Notes: generated from the letters alone by a model not told the origin. Shown: positions 1 to 8,482, counted from the stretch's first letter. The stretch is 26,810 bases of DNA from CAYJPK01 sp964372035 (GCA_964372035.1 CAYJPK010000025.1:1-26810), one strand, 5' to 3'. Made by a program: numbers and translations.

Positions 1-28
1 TATTTGTTTATTGTAACTATTAATTTTT

Positions 29-70
29 TTTATTACAACATGTTAACATGTTTTTAATCATCGACTAAAT
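29..70. repeat. Dispersed intergenic repeat, copy 1
   Basis: About 42 bp just beyond the 3' end of atoE that matches 8716-8757 at about 35 of 42 positions, in the same orientation. It contains a perfect 16-bp palindrome, AACATGTTAACATGTT (37-52), followed by a T run on the plus strand, so it could also form a small terminator-like hairpin for a gene to the left of the window. Read on the minus strand it carries GTCGATGATTAAAAAC (50-65), one instance of a motif seen in several spacers of this window. Function unknown. Confidence 0.6.
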
Positions 71-73
71 AAA

Positions 74-1411
74 CTATAAGAAATAAAGTCCTAAGCACAC
101 AATTGCACCAGACCAGAATAAGGTAACTACGCAATATCCCATAATATCTCTAACACCAAGCTTTGCAATGCCTAACATTGGCAGAGCCCAGAACGGTTGA
201 ATCATATTTGTCCAAGAGTCACCATAAGCAACAGCCATAGCAACTTTTGCAGGATCAACACCTAAAGAAATAGCTGCTGGAATGTTAATTGGACCTTGGA
301 TTACCCATTGTCCGCCACCAGATGGAACGAATACGTTAATCAAGCCAGCTGACAAGAAGCTGTATAGAGGTAGGGTTTCAGGTGTAGAAATAGCGATGAA
401 GCCATTAGCAATAACAGCAGCTAAGCCAGTATGAACCATGATACCTTGAATACCGGCATAAAGCGGGAATTGAACAGCAATACCGGCAGCACCCTTGATA
501 GCTTCGTTCATAGCACGTACAAAATTAATAGGAGTTTTATGTAGTAAAACACCGATAAAGAAGAAGGTCATATTAATAATATTCAGATTAAGTACAAAGC
601 CCTTAGTTGCAAAATGCCATACTAAATAAGTAACTCCAAGACCACCTAAAAGCATTGATATTAAAGTGCAGTTTTCAAGGCGTTGAGCAGGAGTCATGTC
701 TTCTTTCTTTAACTCAATTTCTTCTGGCTCTTCTAAAATCGCAGGGTCAACACGAACAATATTCTCTTTTGATGGAGTCATGAATATAAAAAGAATTGGT
801 AATGTTAAAACAATAATACCTGTAATTGTAATGTTTGCAGAAGAAAATATTGTTTGGGTTACAGGGATAAGTGGGTCAAGTCCATTTTCGATAAAGAATT
901 TTTCAAGTTGATGACCGCTCGTTGCAACTGCTAAAGGAACAGAACCTGAAAGCCCGTGGTGCCACACAACATAGCCAGAATAGCCAGCAGCAACTGTGAA
1001 AGCATAGTCAAGATCCTTAATGCGTCTAGCAAGTTCACGAGCAACTAAGGCACTAACAACAAGACCAAATCCCCAGTTAATTAAGCTTGCTACAGCCATA
1101 ACAACAACTGAAAACATTGCTGCTTGAGTTGCGTTTTGTGGAATACCAGCTAAGAGGTATAGGAACCTTTTAACAGGTTTACTGCTTGCCATGGTGTGCC
1201 CACAAATAAGAACAAGAAGCATCTGCATAGAAAATGCAAGTAGACCCCACATTCCACTGCCCCAAGATTCAAGAACCTTAATGAGTGAAGCGTCGGTGAA
1301 AGTGAATGCAGCTAAAAAAGCAATGAAAGTTAAGATGACAGCGAATAAAAAAGCATCAGGTAAATATTTGCGCATCATCACAACAAATACATTTGTAATA
1401 GATCGTAACAT
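74..1411 (-). CDS. atoE: Short-chain fatty acid transporter, AtoE family
   Basis: A 445-residue, very hydrophobic inner-membrane protein with about ten to twelve likely transmembrane segments. It resembles the AtoE (TIGR00366) family of short-chain fatty acid permeases throughout: the N-terminal RKYLPDAFLFAVILT stretch, the central INWGFGLVVSALVAREL segment, the GYSGYVVWHHGLSGSVPL segment and the C-terminal VPSGGGQWVIQGP region are typical. The length is normal for the family. The ATG is preceded by a strong GGAGG (1416-1420) at good spacing; the stop is TAG. It stands alone and is divergent from livK, sharing a ~300-bp control region. The family is linked to acetoacetate and butyrate-type acid uptake in E. 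coli; the substrate in this organism is inferred from family only. Confidence 0.85.
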   Translation of the reverse strand: MLRSITNVFVVMMRKYLPDAFLFAVILTFIAFLAAFTFTDASLIKVLESWGSGMWGLLAFSMQMLLVLICGHTMASSKPVKRFLYLLAGIPQNATQAAMFSVVVMAVASLINWGFGLVVSALVARELARRIKDLDYAFTVAAGYSGYVVWHHGLSGSVPLAVATSGHQLEKFFIENGLDPLIPVTQTIFSSANITITGIIVLTLPILFIFMTPSKENIVRVDPAILEEPEEIELKKEDMTPAQRLENCTLISMLLGGLGVTYLVWHFATKGFVLNLNIINMTFFFIGVLLHKTPINFVRAMNEAIKGAAGIAVQFPLYAGIQGIMVHTGLAAVIANGFIAISTPETLPLYSFLSAGLINVFVPSGGGQWVIQGPINIPAAISLGVDPAKVAMAVAYGDSWTNMIQPFWALPMLGIAKLGVRDIMGYCVVTLFWSGAIVCLGLYFL

Positions 1412-1594
1412 AAAACCTCCACAAAGTGAAAAATTAGATATAATATATTATCATATAATTTACAAAAAGTAAACAGGTAAAAATTAATCGGCTATAGAAT
1501 ATCGTTTTTAAACTCTTGGAGTAAAGTAAAAAGATTTTATCATATTAAAAATAAAGATTTATTCCAATAAAATCGTGGCATTTATCGGATTTGT

Positions 1595-1614
1595 AAGTAC
1601 CAAAAATAGTACTT
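1595..1614. promoter_or_regulatory. Candidate operator upstream of livK
   Basis: An inverted repeat with arms AAGTAC and GTACTT separated by 8 nt. It ends 6 bp before the livK -35 box, a position usual for an activator or repressor site. The regulator is unknown and the arms are short, so it could be chance. Confidence 0.3.
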
Positions 1615-1620
1615 TTTTAC

Positions 1621-1649
1621 TTGACAACTAGTAGAATTTTAGAATAATT
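1621..1649 (+). promoter_or_regulatory. Likely sigma-70 promoter of the liv operon
   Basis: A perfect TTGACA (1621-1626) is followed after 16 bp by AATAAT (1643-1648), a reasonable -10. Transcription would start near 1655, giving a leader of about 60 nt before the livK start. No leader peptide or obvious attenuator is visible in that leader. Confidence 0.55.
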
Positions 1650-1714
1650 TTAAAGTTTATTCATGGTTAGCACTTAACTATGAATACAAGGTTCATCATC
1701 TTTATGGAGGAAAT

Positions 1715-2833
1715 ATGAAAGTTTCTAAGTATTTATTGTGTTTAGCGTTTGTTTTAATGTTTTCATCTTTAAGTTTTGCGTCAGATATTCGCATCGGCAT
1801 TATGTGTCCAATGACTGGTCCTTGGGCAAGTGAAGGCGTTGATATGCAACGCACAATTTCACTGCTCGCAGATGATGTAAATGCTAAGGGTGGCATTAAT
1901 GGGAATAAAATCGTATTAGTAACAGAAGATGATGCAGGTGATCCACGTACAGCGGCTTTAGCTGCGCAAAAGCTCGGAACTTCTGATGTTGTAGCTGTTA
2001 TTGGTACTTATGGCTCAGCAATTACAGAAGCTGCACAAAATATTTTAGACGAAGCAGAGCTTGTTCAGATAGCTACTGGCGCAACAAGTATTCGTTTAAC
2101 TGAAAAAGATATGTCATTATTTTTCCGTACTTGCCCTCGTGATGATGCACAAGGTAAAGAAGCTGCAAAAATTTTAAAAGCAAAAAACTTTAAATCTGTT
2201 GCAATTTTACACGATAACTCCTCATATGCTAAGGGCTTAGCAGAGGAAACTCGTGATATTTTAGATGATGAAGGCATTAAAATTGTTTTTTATGATGCAA
2301 TTACACCAAAAGAAAGAGATTATAATGCAACCTTGACAAAAATTAAATCTGCAAATCCTGACGTAATTTTCTTTACTGGTTACTATAATGATGCTGCAAC
2401 TTTACTTCGTCAAAAAATGGAAATGGGTTATAATGTGCCAATGATTGGTGGCGATGCTACTAATAATATGGATCTAGTTAAAATTGCAGGAAAAGATGCC
2501 GCTAAAGGATTTTTATTCTTAACTCCTCCAGTTCCGCAAGATTTTAATTCTAAAATGGCACAAGATTTCTTAGCATCTTATAAAGCTAAGCACACAAACT
2601 TACCAAGTTCTGTTTGGAGTATTTTAGCTGGTGATGCCTTTAATGTTATTGTTGCTGCTTTAAAGGGCGGAGCAACAACATCTGAAGAAATTGCTAAATA
2701 TTTAAAGAAGGATTTAAAGGACTTTAACGGATTGTCTGGCGCTATTGCTTTTGATGAAAAAGGCGATAGAGTTGGTGATTTATATAAATTATATGTTGTT
2801 GATGCAAACGGCAACTTTGTCCTTTCAAAATAA
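1715..2833 (+). CDS. livK: Branched-chain amino acid ABC transporter, substrate-binding protein
   Basis: A 372-residue periplasmic binding protein of the Leu/Ile/Val-binding family (type I fold). The first ~22 residues are a clear signal peptide ending SLSFA, with mature protein starting near SDIRIG. The mature protein opens with the usual IRIGIMCPMTGPWASEG strand-loop, then NAKGGINGNKI and an EDDAGDPRTA stretch that normally line the ligand cleft; IGTYGSAIT and the TGYYNDAATLLRQ region are also family-typical. The start is fixed by GGAGG (1706-1710) four bases before the ATG. It is the first gene of a Liv operon and feeds the LivH/LivM channel. The family binds leucine, isoleucine and valine but also other amino acids or amides, so the exact ligand is not certain. 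Confidence 0.9.
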   Translation: MKVSKYLLCLAFVLMFSSLSFASDIRIGIMCPMTGPWASEGVDMQRTISLLADDVNAKGGINGNKIVLVTEDDAGDPRTAALAAQKLGTSDVVAVIGTYGSAITEAAQNILDEAELVQIATGATSIRLTEKDMSLFFRTCPRDDAQGKEAAKILKAKNFKSVAILHDNSSYAKGLAEETRDILDDEGIKIVFYDAITPKERDYNATLTKIKSANPDVIFFTGYYNDAATLLRQKMEMGYNVPMIGGDATNNMDLVKIAGKDAAKGFLFLTPPVPQDFNSKMAQDFLASYKAKHTNLPSSVWSILAGDAFNVIVAALKGGATTSEEIAKYLKKDLKDFNGLSGAIAFDEKGDRVGDLYKLYVVDANGNFVLSK

Positions 2834-2834
2834 T

Positions 2835-3740
2835 ATGAATGAATTTTTACAACAAGTAATTAATGGATTAGCTGTTGGTGGAATTTATGCGCTTGTAGCA
2901 CTTGGCTATACTATGGTATATGGCGTGCTTAAGCTCATCAATTTCGCCCACGGCGATTTATTTACTATTGGCGCATATTTAGGATTTACAATGCTAGGCA
3001 CTATGGGGCTTGCGAATTCTTTGCCAGCGCCGCTTGCTCTTGGATTAACAATAATTGCTACCATGATTGTTGTTGGTATGTTAGGTATGTTAATTGAAAG
3101 AGTTGCATATCGCCCACTTAGAAGTGCAGGCAGATTATCTGCCGTTGTTTCTGCGCTTGGTGCGTCAATATTTTTACAAAATGCTGTTATGCTTATTTAT
3201 GGTCCGACAGTTTTTGTATACCCTGAGTCAATGCGCTTTTCATTAGTCATTGATTTATTCGGAATAACTTTGCCAGTAGCAAGACTATTTATGATTTTTG
3301 GCTCTATTGCACTTATGCTTGCTCTTTACTGGTTCATTCATGGTACTCGCCTAGGTACTGCAATTAGAGCTGCTGCAGTTGACCAAAATGCTGCTCGCTT
3401 AGTTGGCATTGATGTAAATAAAATCATAGGACTTGTATTTTTGATAGGTCCTGGACTTGGCGGAATTGCTGGTGTTATGGTTGGTATTTATTATGGGCAG
3501 ATTGATTTTACCATGGGCTGGATTTATGGCTTAAAAGCCTTTACTGCCGCTATTTTAGGTGGGATTGGTAATATTCCTGGTGCTATGCTTGGTGGTCTTT
3601 TGCTTGGACTCATTGAGGCTTTAGGTGCTGCTTATTTAACTATTGCATGGAAAGATGCTATTGCATTTTTAGTTTTAATTTTGATTTTAATCTTGCGCCC
3701 TACTGGACTTCTCGGTGAACGAGTTGCAGATAAATTATAA
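2835..3740 (+). CDS. livH: Branched-chain amino acid ABC transporter, permease LivH
   Basis: A 301-residue inner-membrane permease. It begins with the family-typical MNEFLQQVINGLAVGGIYAL and continues with GYTMVYGVLKLINFAHGDL, the LivH signature; further landmarks are ERVAYRPLR and the late AFTAAILGGIGNIPGA motif that contacts the ATPases. The ATG at 2835 lies 1 nt after the livK stop. An in-frame extension back to 2745 would overlap livK and adds unrelated residues, so it is rejected. No Shine-Dalgarno is visible before 2835, which suggests translation coupled to livK. With LivM it forms the channel powered by LivG and LivF. Confidence 0.92.
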   Translation: MNEFLQQVINGLAVGGIYALVALGYTMVYGVLKLINFAHGDLFTIGAYLGFTMLGTMGLANSLPAPLALGLTIIATMIVVGMLGMLIERVAYRPLRSAGRLSAVVSALGASIFLQNAVMLIYGPTVFVYPESMRFSLVIDLFGITLPVARLFMIFGSIALMLALYWFIHGTRLGTAIRAAAVDQNAARLVGIDVNKIIGLVFLIGPGLGGIAGVMVGIYYGQIDFTMGWIYGLKAFTAAILGGIGNIPGAMLGGLLLGLIEALGAAYLTIAWKDAIAFLVLILILILRPTGLLGERVADKL

Positions 3741-3758
3741 TAGAGAAGAAAGAAATAT

Positions 3759-4697
3759 ATGACACAATCAACTCGTAATATTCGGCGCAACATATCGATT
3801 TTATTTCTTATGGTGCTTGCAGTACTGCCATTTTGTTTAAATGCGTACTGGCTTGATGTTTTTGTTAGCGTTGGGATTTATGCTATTTTAGCCCTTTCAT
3901 TAAATGTTATTTTAGGACAATGTGGCATTTTTCATATGGGGCATGCGGCATTTTTCGCTGTTGGTGCCTATGCTACCGCAATTTTAAATACTCAATATGG
4001 TATTCCTATTTTATGGTTACTGCCAGTTGCAGGTGCTAGTGCAGGGCTTTTTGCTTTAATTGTGGCAAAGCCAATTATCCATTTGCGAGGTGATTATTTA
4101 TTAATTGTTACTATTGGGATTGTTGAGATTGTGCGCATTGCATTAGTCAATGATGTCTTTGGGTTAACAGGCGGAGCGAATGGTATTTTCGGAATTTCTC
4201 GCCCAACAATTTTTGGTTATCGTATAAAATCAGGATTAAGTTTTTATTTCTTGATATGGACAATAGTTGGTCTTAGCTTAATCTTATTTGACTTTCTATC
4301 TCGCTCTCGCTTTGGGCGTGCGCTAAACTGCATTAAGGCTGATGATGTTGCGGCTGAGGGTTGCGGTATTAATGTTGCAAATCTAAAATTAATTGCCTTT
4401 GTTATTGGTGCATTTTGGGCTGGTTTGGCAGGAAATTTATTTGCAGCAAAAATGACTATTATTTCTCCTGGTTCATTTAATTTCTGGGAGTCGGTGTTAG
4501 TTTTTGCAATTGTTATTTTGAGCGGAGGCAGTCAACTCGGTGTTATTGTTGCTACCTTTTTATTAATCGCTTTGCCTGAAATGTTTCGTGAATTTGCGAG
4601 TGCTAGAATGTTGATTTTTGGTCTTGCTATGATGGTAATGATGATAGTGCGTCCGCAAGGTCTTATTCCACCGCTTTCAAGAATTTATAAACCGTGA
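3759..4697 (+). CDS. livM: Branched-chain amino acid ABC transporter, permease LivM
   Basis: A 312-residue inner-membrane permease paired with LivH. It shows the LivM pattern: a hydrophobic N-terminus, then ALSLNVILGQCGIFHMGHAA, a typical LivM signature, then HLRGDYLLIVTIG, LTGGANG, and a late FWESVLVFAIVILSGGSQLG loop that corresponds to the ATPase-coupling region. Length is normal for the short (non-extended) LivM form. It follows livH by 18 nt with a purine-rich but weak ribosome site (AGAAGAAAG). Its stop overlaps the region of the livG start, in keeping with an operon. Confidence 0.9.
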   Translation: MTQSTRNIRRNISILFLMVLAVLPFCLNAYWLDVFVSVGIYAILALSLNVILGQCGIFHMGHAAFFAVGAYATAILNTQYGIPILWLLPVAGASAGLFALIVAKPIIHLRGDYLLIVTIGIVEIVRIALVNDVFGLTGGANGIFGISRPTIFGYRIKSGLSFYFLIWTIVGLSLILFDFLSRSRFGRALNCIKADDVAAEGCGINVANLKLIAFVIGAFWAGLAGNLFAAKMTIISPGSFNFWESVLVFAIVILSGGSQLGVIVATFLLIALPEMFREFASARMLIFGLAMMVMMIVRPQGLIPPLSRIYKP

Positions 4698-4705
4698 GTT
4701 GTGCC

Positions 4706-5467
4706 ATGAATTTATTAGAAATGAATGAAGTAACGAAGAAATTTGGCGGTCTTGTGGCTGTTAATAGTGTTTCTTTTCAGATAGAGCAAGGCACGATCAT
4801 GGGATTAATTGGTCCTAATGGAGCTGGCAAAACTACTGTTTTTAATTTAATTACAGGTAATTACCCTATTGATGGTGGCGATATCATATTTAAGGGTAAG
4901 TCAGTTAAAGGCTTTAAGCCGAGCAAATTAGTTGAAATTGGCATTGCTAGAACTTTCCAATCTATTCGCTTATTTCAAAATTTACCGGCAGTTGAGAATG
5001 TCCTTGCAGGGCATCATTGTCGTATGAAAGCAGGTTTTTTATCTTCACTTTTGCATTTACCAAATCAGCGTAAAGAAGAAAGAGCTGCTTTAAAGCGGGC
5101 TATGGAAGAGCTAGAATTTGTTGGGCTTGCAGATAATTTTGATACTGAAGCAGGTAGTTTATCTTATGGCAATCAGCGCTTATTAGAGATTGCTAGAGCG
5201 CTTGCTACAAACCCTGATTTAATAATTTTGGACGAGCCTGCAGGTAGCATGAATGAACCTGAAACTGAGGTCTTAACTAAAATCATAAGAAAAATTCAAG
5301 AACGTGGTATAACGGTACTGCTTATTGAACATGATATGAACTTAGTTATGCAAATTTGTGAAAAGCTTGTGGTGCTTGAATATGGTTCTGTTATAGCTGA
5401 TGGTGCGCCAGAAGAGGTTCGCAATGATCCAAAAGTTATTGAAGCATATCTTGGACAGGAGGATTAA
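4706..5467 (+). CDS. livG: Branched-chain amino acid ABC transporter, ATP-binding protein LivG
   Basis: A 253-residue cytoplasmic ABC ATPase. From the ATG at 4706: Walker A GPNGAGKTT at 36-44, Q-loop Gln85, signature LSYGNQ at 152-157 (LSYG is usual in LivG), Walker B LIILDE at 172-177, and switch His209. The C-terminal EVRNDPKVIEAYLG is typical of the Liv ATPases. The start is uncertain: a GTG at 4694 would overlap the livM stop and add four residues, but the ATG version aligns better with the usual N-terminus (MxLLExxxVTKxFGG). After Walker B the text reads DEPAGSMNEPE, where the family usually has a DEPAAGxNPxE pattern, a mild oddity in the D-loop. It pairs with LivF to drive LivH/LivM. 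Confidence 0.9.
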   Translation: MNLLEMNEVTKKFGGLVAVNSVSFQIEQGTIMGLIGPNGAGKTTVFNLITGNYPIDGGDIIFKGKSVKGFKPSKLVEIGIARTFQSIRLFQNLPAVENVLAGHHCRMKAGFLSSLLHLPNQRKEERAALKRAMEELEFVGLADNFDTEAGSLSYGNQRLLEIARALATNPDLIILDEPAGSMNEPETEVLTKIIRKIQERGITVLLIEHDMNLVMQICEKLVVLEYGSVIADGAPEEVRNDPKVIEAYLGQED

Positions 5468-5469
5468 AA

Positions 5470-6180
5470 ATGGCTTTTTTAGAACTTGATAATCTTCAGG
5501 CGGGATATGGCAGAGTAAGGGTTTTGCATGGCATTAGCTTAAGAGTTGAAGAGGGTGAAATAGTTAGTATTTTAGGTGCTAATGGTGCTGGTAAAACAAC
5601 CACTCTTCAAACTATTAGTGGTCTTGTACGCCCGAGTGGTGGAACTATTAAATTTTGTGGACAAGATATTCATAATAGCCCTAGCCATGAAATCGTTAAA
5701 ATGGGGCTTTCTCAATCACCTGAGGGGCGACGTGTCTTTGGTGTTTTGACTGTTTTAGAGAATTTAAAACTTGGTGCTTTTACTGTTAAAGATGAAAATT
5801 TAACTAAAAAAACATTAGAATATATATTTGAGCTTTTCCCTAGACTTTTTGAAAGAAAAGAGCAATTAGCAGGAACTTTATCTGGTGGTGAGCAACAAAT
5901 GCTTGCAATCGGTCGTGCGCTTATGGCGCAACCAAGGCTTCTACTTTTGGACGAACCATCACTTGGGCTTGCTCCTTTATTTGTAAAATCAATTTTTGAA
6001 ACAGTTCGTGAAATTAATAAACGTGGAGTTACGGTTTTAATTGTAGAACAAAATGCCAGAGCTGCTTTAAAGTTAGCAAATAGAGGCTATGTGCTTGAAC
6101 TTGGGCGTATTGTGATGGAAGATAGTGCACAGGCACTTTTAGCTAATAAGAGTGTGCAAGAAGCCTATCTTGGTACATAA
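5470..6180 (+). CDS. livF: Branched-chain amino acid ABC transporter, ATP-binding protein LivF
   Basis: A 236-residue cytoplasmic ABC ATPase, the partner of LivG. Walker A GANGAGKTT spans 36-44, the Q-loop region reads GLSQSPEGRRVF (79-90), the signature LSGGEQ begins at 137, Walker B LLLLDE ends at 162, and the switch reads VEQN (192-195), as is normal for LivF, where glutamine replaces the usual histidine. Length matches the family. A good AGGAGG (about 5458-5463), overlapping the end of livG, precedes the ATG. It is the last transport gene of the operon, followed after 31 nt by a lipoprotein gene. Confidence 0.92.
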   Translation: MAFLELDNLQAGYGRVRVLHGISLRVEEGEIVSILGANGAGKTTTLQTISGLVRPSGGTIKFCGQDIHNSPSHEIVKMGLSQSPEGRRVFGVLTVLENLKLGAFTVKDENLTKKTLEYIFELFPRLFERKEQLAGTLSGGEQQMLAIGRALMAQPRLLLLDEPSLGLAPLFVKSIFETVREINKRGVTVLIVEQNARAALKLANRGYVLELGRIVMEDSAQALLANKSVQEAYLGT

Positions 6181-6211
6181 GCAAAAAACTTTGCTTTGTA
6201 AGGACGCTAAA

Positions 6212-7015
6212 ATGTTAAAAAAATATTTTGTAGCTTTATTGCTTATGCTTAGCATAACTCTTCTTGCCTCATGTGAAACGGTGCTAGAAGATGACTTTAC
6301 TGCAGCAAAAAATGCAATTAATAATAGTAATTTTATTTTGGCAGAAAAACTACTAGATAATTTTTTACAAGATAATCTAGAGCATGAAATGCGCTTTGAT
6401 GCATATCTGCTCATGGTTGCTTTGCTTCATGAAAAAAGGGCAAATTCAAGGCTGGCAGCCGAGTATTTGGAAGAAATGCTCAGTGAATTTGGTAGTAATT
6501 CTGCAAGACTTCAGTTAATATTGCAAAAGCTTGCTAAAATTAATGAAGAAATGAAAAATTATGGGCTAGCTGTTGAGGTTTTACAGCAATTAGTTAATGT
6601 TCCTAACTTATCTGATACTGAAAACTTAAAAGCTCACAGGCGCATGGCTCATATGCAAATTTTGATGTATAATCTTAGTGAAGCAGAGAATAACTTGCTT
6701 AATTCTTTAAGCATTTCTGCTAGCACTTATGAAGATGAGCTTGAAAAAATATCAATTCTTTATGATTTAGCGTATGTTTATTTATTGCAAGATAAGCTGG
6801 CTGAATCAGAAATGCTTGCGAAGCAAATTATTGATGATGAACGAACTGGTGATAGTTTAAAAGTATTAACTAATTTTCTTATGGCAAATGCCTTGCAGTT
6901 ACAAGATAAATTTGTTGAGGCTTTAGAGCTATTAAGAAATATTAGGGATATATATCCTAACCCTAATGCGATTGATGAACGCATTAAATATTTAGAATTA
7001 AAAATTAAAAAATGA
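6212..7015 (+). CDS. Putative TPR-like outer-membrane lipoprotein
   Basis: A 267-residue protein I cannot name. The first 20 residues are a lipoprotein signal peptide with a lipobox LLASC, so Cys21 would be the lipidated residue; Glu22 at +2 does not give the Asp inner-membrane retention signal, so outer-membrane sorting is likely. The rest is helical and leucine/alanine-rich with repeated helix-turn-helix units of TPR character, for example around YLLMVALLHEKRANSRLAAE, YGLAVEVLQQL, and LAYVYLLQDKLAESEMLA. The start is taken at 6212 because AAGGA (6200-6204) is well spaced and the signal peptide begins there; the frame runs further upstream to 6152 but that would overlap livF. It sits between livF and thrC with short gaps and is probably co-transcribed. 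A scaffold or envelope-assembly role is only inference from the fold. Confidence 0.75.
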   Translation: MLKKYFVALLLMLSITLLASCETVLEDDFTAAKNAINNSNFILAEKLLDNFLQDNLEHEMRFDAYLLMVALLHEKRANSRLAAEYLEEMLSEFGSNSARLQLILQKLAKINEEMKNYGLAVEVLQQLVNVPNLSDTENLKAHRRMAHMQILMYNLSEAENNLLNSLSISASTYEDELEKISILYDLAYVYLLQDKLAESEMLAKQIIDDERTGDSLKVLTNFLMANALQLQDKFVEALELLRNIRDIYPNPNAIDERIKYLELKIKK

Positions 7016-7022
7016 GGCAGAT

Positions 7023-8456
7023 ATGTCAGACAATTTCCCAAATTACCGTGCAGATTTAGCTTATAATTGCTTGTCTTGTAACTCAGTTTTCCCTACAGAT
7101 GAATTACTTTATACCTGTCCTAAATGTGGCGGTGTATTCTTAATTGAAGATAAAAACTTTGACGAGCTAAAAAAAGCCGGTGATGGTGCGTATTGGCGTA
7201 ATTTATTTGATTCTCGTAAAGATACAAAAAGTACAGCTCTTCGTGGTATTTTTCGTTTTTATGAGTTAATGGCTCCAGTTTTAAATGAAGATGATATTTT
7301 ATATCTTGGCGAAGGTCATACACCGATTATTGATGGTGCTCCAGCTTTAAAGGAGAAAACAGGTCTTGACTTTGCATTCAAGAATGAAGGTCAAAATCCA
7401 AGCGCTTCCTTTAAAGACAGAGGTATGGCTTGCGCATATAGTGTATTAAAGTCCTTATGTCGCAAAAACAACTGGGAAGATGTCTTAACAATTTGTGCTT
7501 CAACTGGTGATACTTCTGCTGCTGCTGCACTTTACGGAGCTTATGTTGGCGACCCAATTAGAACAGCTGTATTTTTACCGCAAGGCAAGGTAACTCCTCA
7601 GCAATTATCACAGCCGCTTGGAAGTGGTGCAAAAGTTATTGAAATACCAGGTGTCTTTGATGATTGTATGAAAGTTGTTGAGTACTTAGCAGATAAGTAT
7701 AGAGTAGCACTTTTGAACTCAAAAAATGCTTGGCGTATTTTAGGGCAAGAATCATATGCTTTTGAAGTTGCACAGTGGTTTAATTGGGAGCTTAAAAATA
7801 TTAATGTTTTTGTCCCTATTGGTAATGCCGGAAATATAACTGCTATTATGTCAGGCTTCTTGAAACTATATCGCCTTGGCGTGATTGAAGATTTGCCTAA
7901 TGTAATAGGTGTTCAATCAGCACATGCTGACCCTGTTTTTAAATATTATGATGCTGACAAAGATAGCCGTGAATTTAAGCCTGTAACTGTTCAGCCAAGT
8001 GTTGCACAAGCAGCTATGATTGGGAATCCTGTATCATTCCCACGTGTTAAGCGTTTAGTTGAAGAATATGAAACTAAAGGTAAATTTAATGTTGTACAAG
8101 TTTCAGAACAAGAAATCATGGACGCAACAATTTTAGCTAATCGTCATGGGCATATTGCTTGTACTCAAGGTGGAGAATGTTTTGCTGGTCTTATGCGTGC
8201 AAAAGAACTTGGTCTTGTAGAAGATGGTAGCTATTCTGTGCTTGATTCAACCGCTCATATTTTAAAGTTTGCTGACTTCCAAAATATGTATTTTGAAGAT
8301 GATTTTGCACCAGAATATGAAGTTTCGCCTAAGAAAGAATTTAAAAATATGCCAAAATTAATCATCACAGAAGATGAAAAAGCTAAGGCTGGAAGTGAAT
8401 TTGTGCATGTAACTGCAAGCAAAATTGCTGATGATTTAGAACTCAAAACAATTTAG
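7023..8456 (+). CDS. thrC: Threonine synthase
   Basis: A 477-residue PLP enzyme that converts O-phosphohomoserine to threonine. The N-terminus carries a zinc-ribbon-like pair, Cys16/Cys19 and Cys32/Cys35, as found in long threonine synthases. The PLP lysine is Lys131 in NPSASFKDRG; STGDTSAAAA (160-169) follows, and the glycine-rich GNAGNITA binds the cofactor phosphate. The late HGHIACTQGGECFAG segment is typical of the family. A GAGG (7014-7017) overlaps the stop of the lipoprotein gene, only 7 nt before this ATG, so the gene belongs to the liv transcription unit as its last member. Threonine also feeds isoleucine synthesis, which fits with a branched-chain amino acid importer. Confidence 0.93.
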   Translation: MSDNFPNYRADLAYNCLSCNSVFPTDELLYTCPKCGGVFLIEDKNFDELKKAGDGAYWRNLFDSRKDTKSTALRGIFRFYELMAPVLNEDDILYLGEGHTPIIDGAPALKEKTGLDFAFKNEGQNPSASFKDRGMACAYSVLKSLCRKNNWEDVLTICASTGDTSAAAALYGAYVGDPIRTAVFLPQGKVTPQQLSQPLGSGAKVIEIPGVFDDCMKVVEYLADKYRVALLNSKNAWRILGQESYAFEVAQWFNWELKNINVFVPIGNAGNITAIMSGFLKLYRLGVIEDLPNVIGVQSAHADPVFKYYDADKDSREFKPVTVQPSVAQAAMIGNPVSFPRVKRLVEEYETKGKFNVVQVSEQEIMDATILANRHGHIACTQGGECFAGLMRAKELGLVEDGSYSVLDSTAHILKFADFQNMYFEDDFAPEYEVSPKKEFKNMPKLIITEDEKAKAGSEFVHVTASKIADDLELKTI

Positions 8457-8482
8457 TTTTGAAATATTAACTAGTCGTAGCT

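Larger units (their letters stand above)
1412..1714. promoter_or_regulatory. Divergent atoE/livK control region
   Basis: No gene is supported in this 303-bp AT-rich stretch. It must hold the promoters of both divergent genes. Visible inverted repeats are GATTTTAT/ATAAAATC (1532-1539 and 1567-1574) and AAGTAC/GTACTT (1595-1600 and 1609-1614). Several TA-rich -10-like words lie at about 1440-1460 for atoE, but no single promoter stands out on that strand. Confidence 0.5.

Noticed and set aside
1191..1472. 93-codon open frame on the plus strand opposite the atoE start
   Set aside because: It runs antisense through a clear AtoE coding region, has no ribosome site and no recognisable product.
2745..2834. 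In-frame upstream extension of livH
   Set aside because: It overlaps the end of livK and adds residues unlike any LivH N-terminus; the ATG at 2835 gives the family-typical start.
7120..7323. 67-codon frame antisense to thrC
   Set aside because: Lies wholly within thrC on the other strand and has low-complexity composition; a shadow of the coding sequence.
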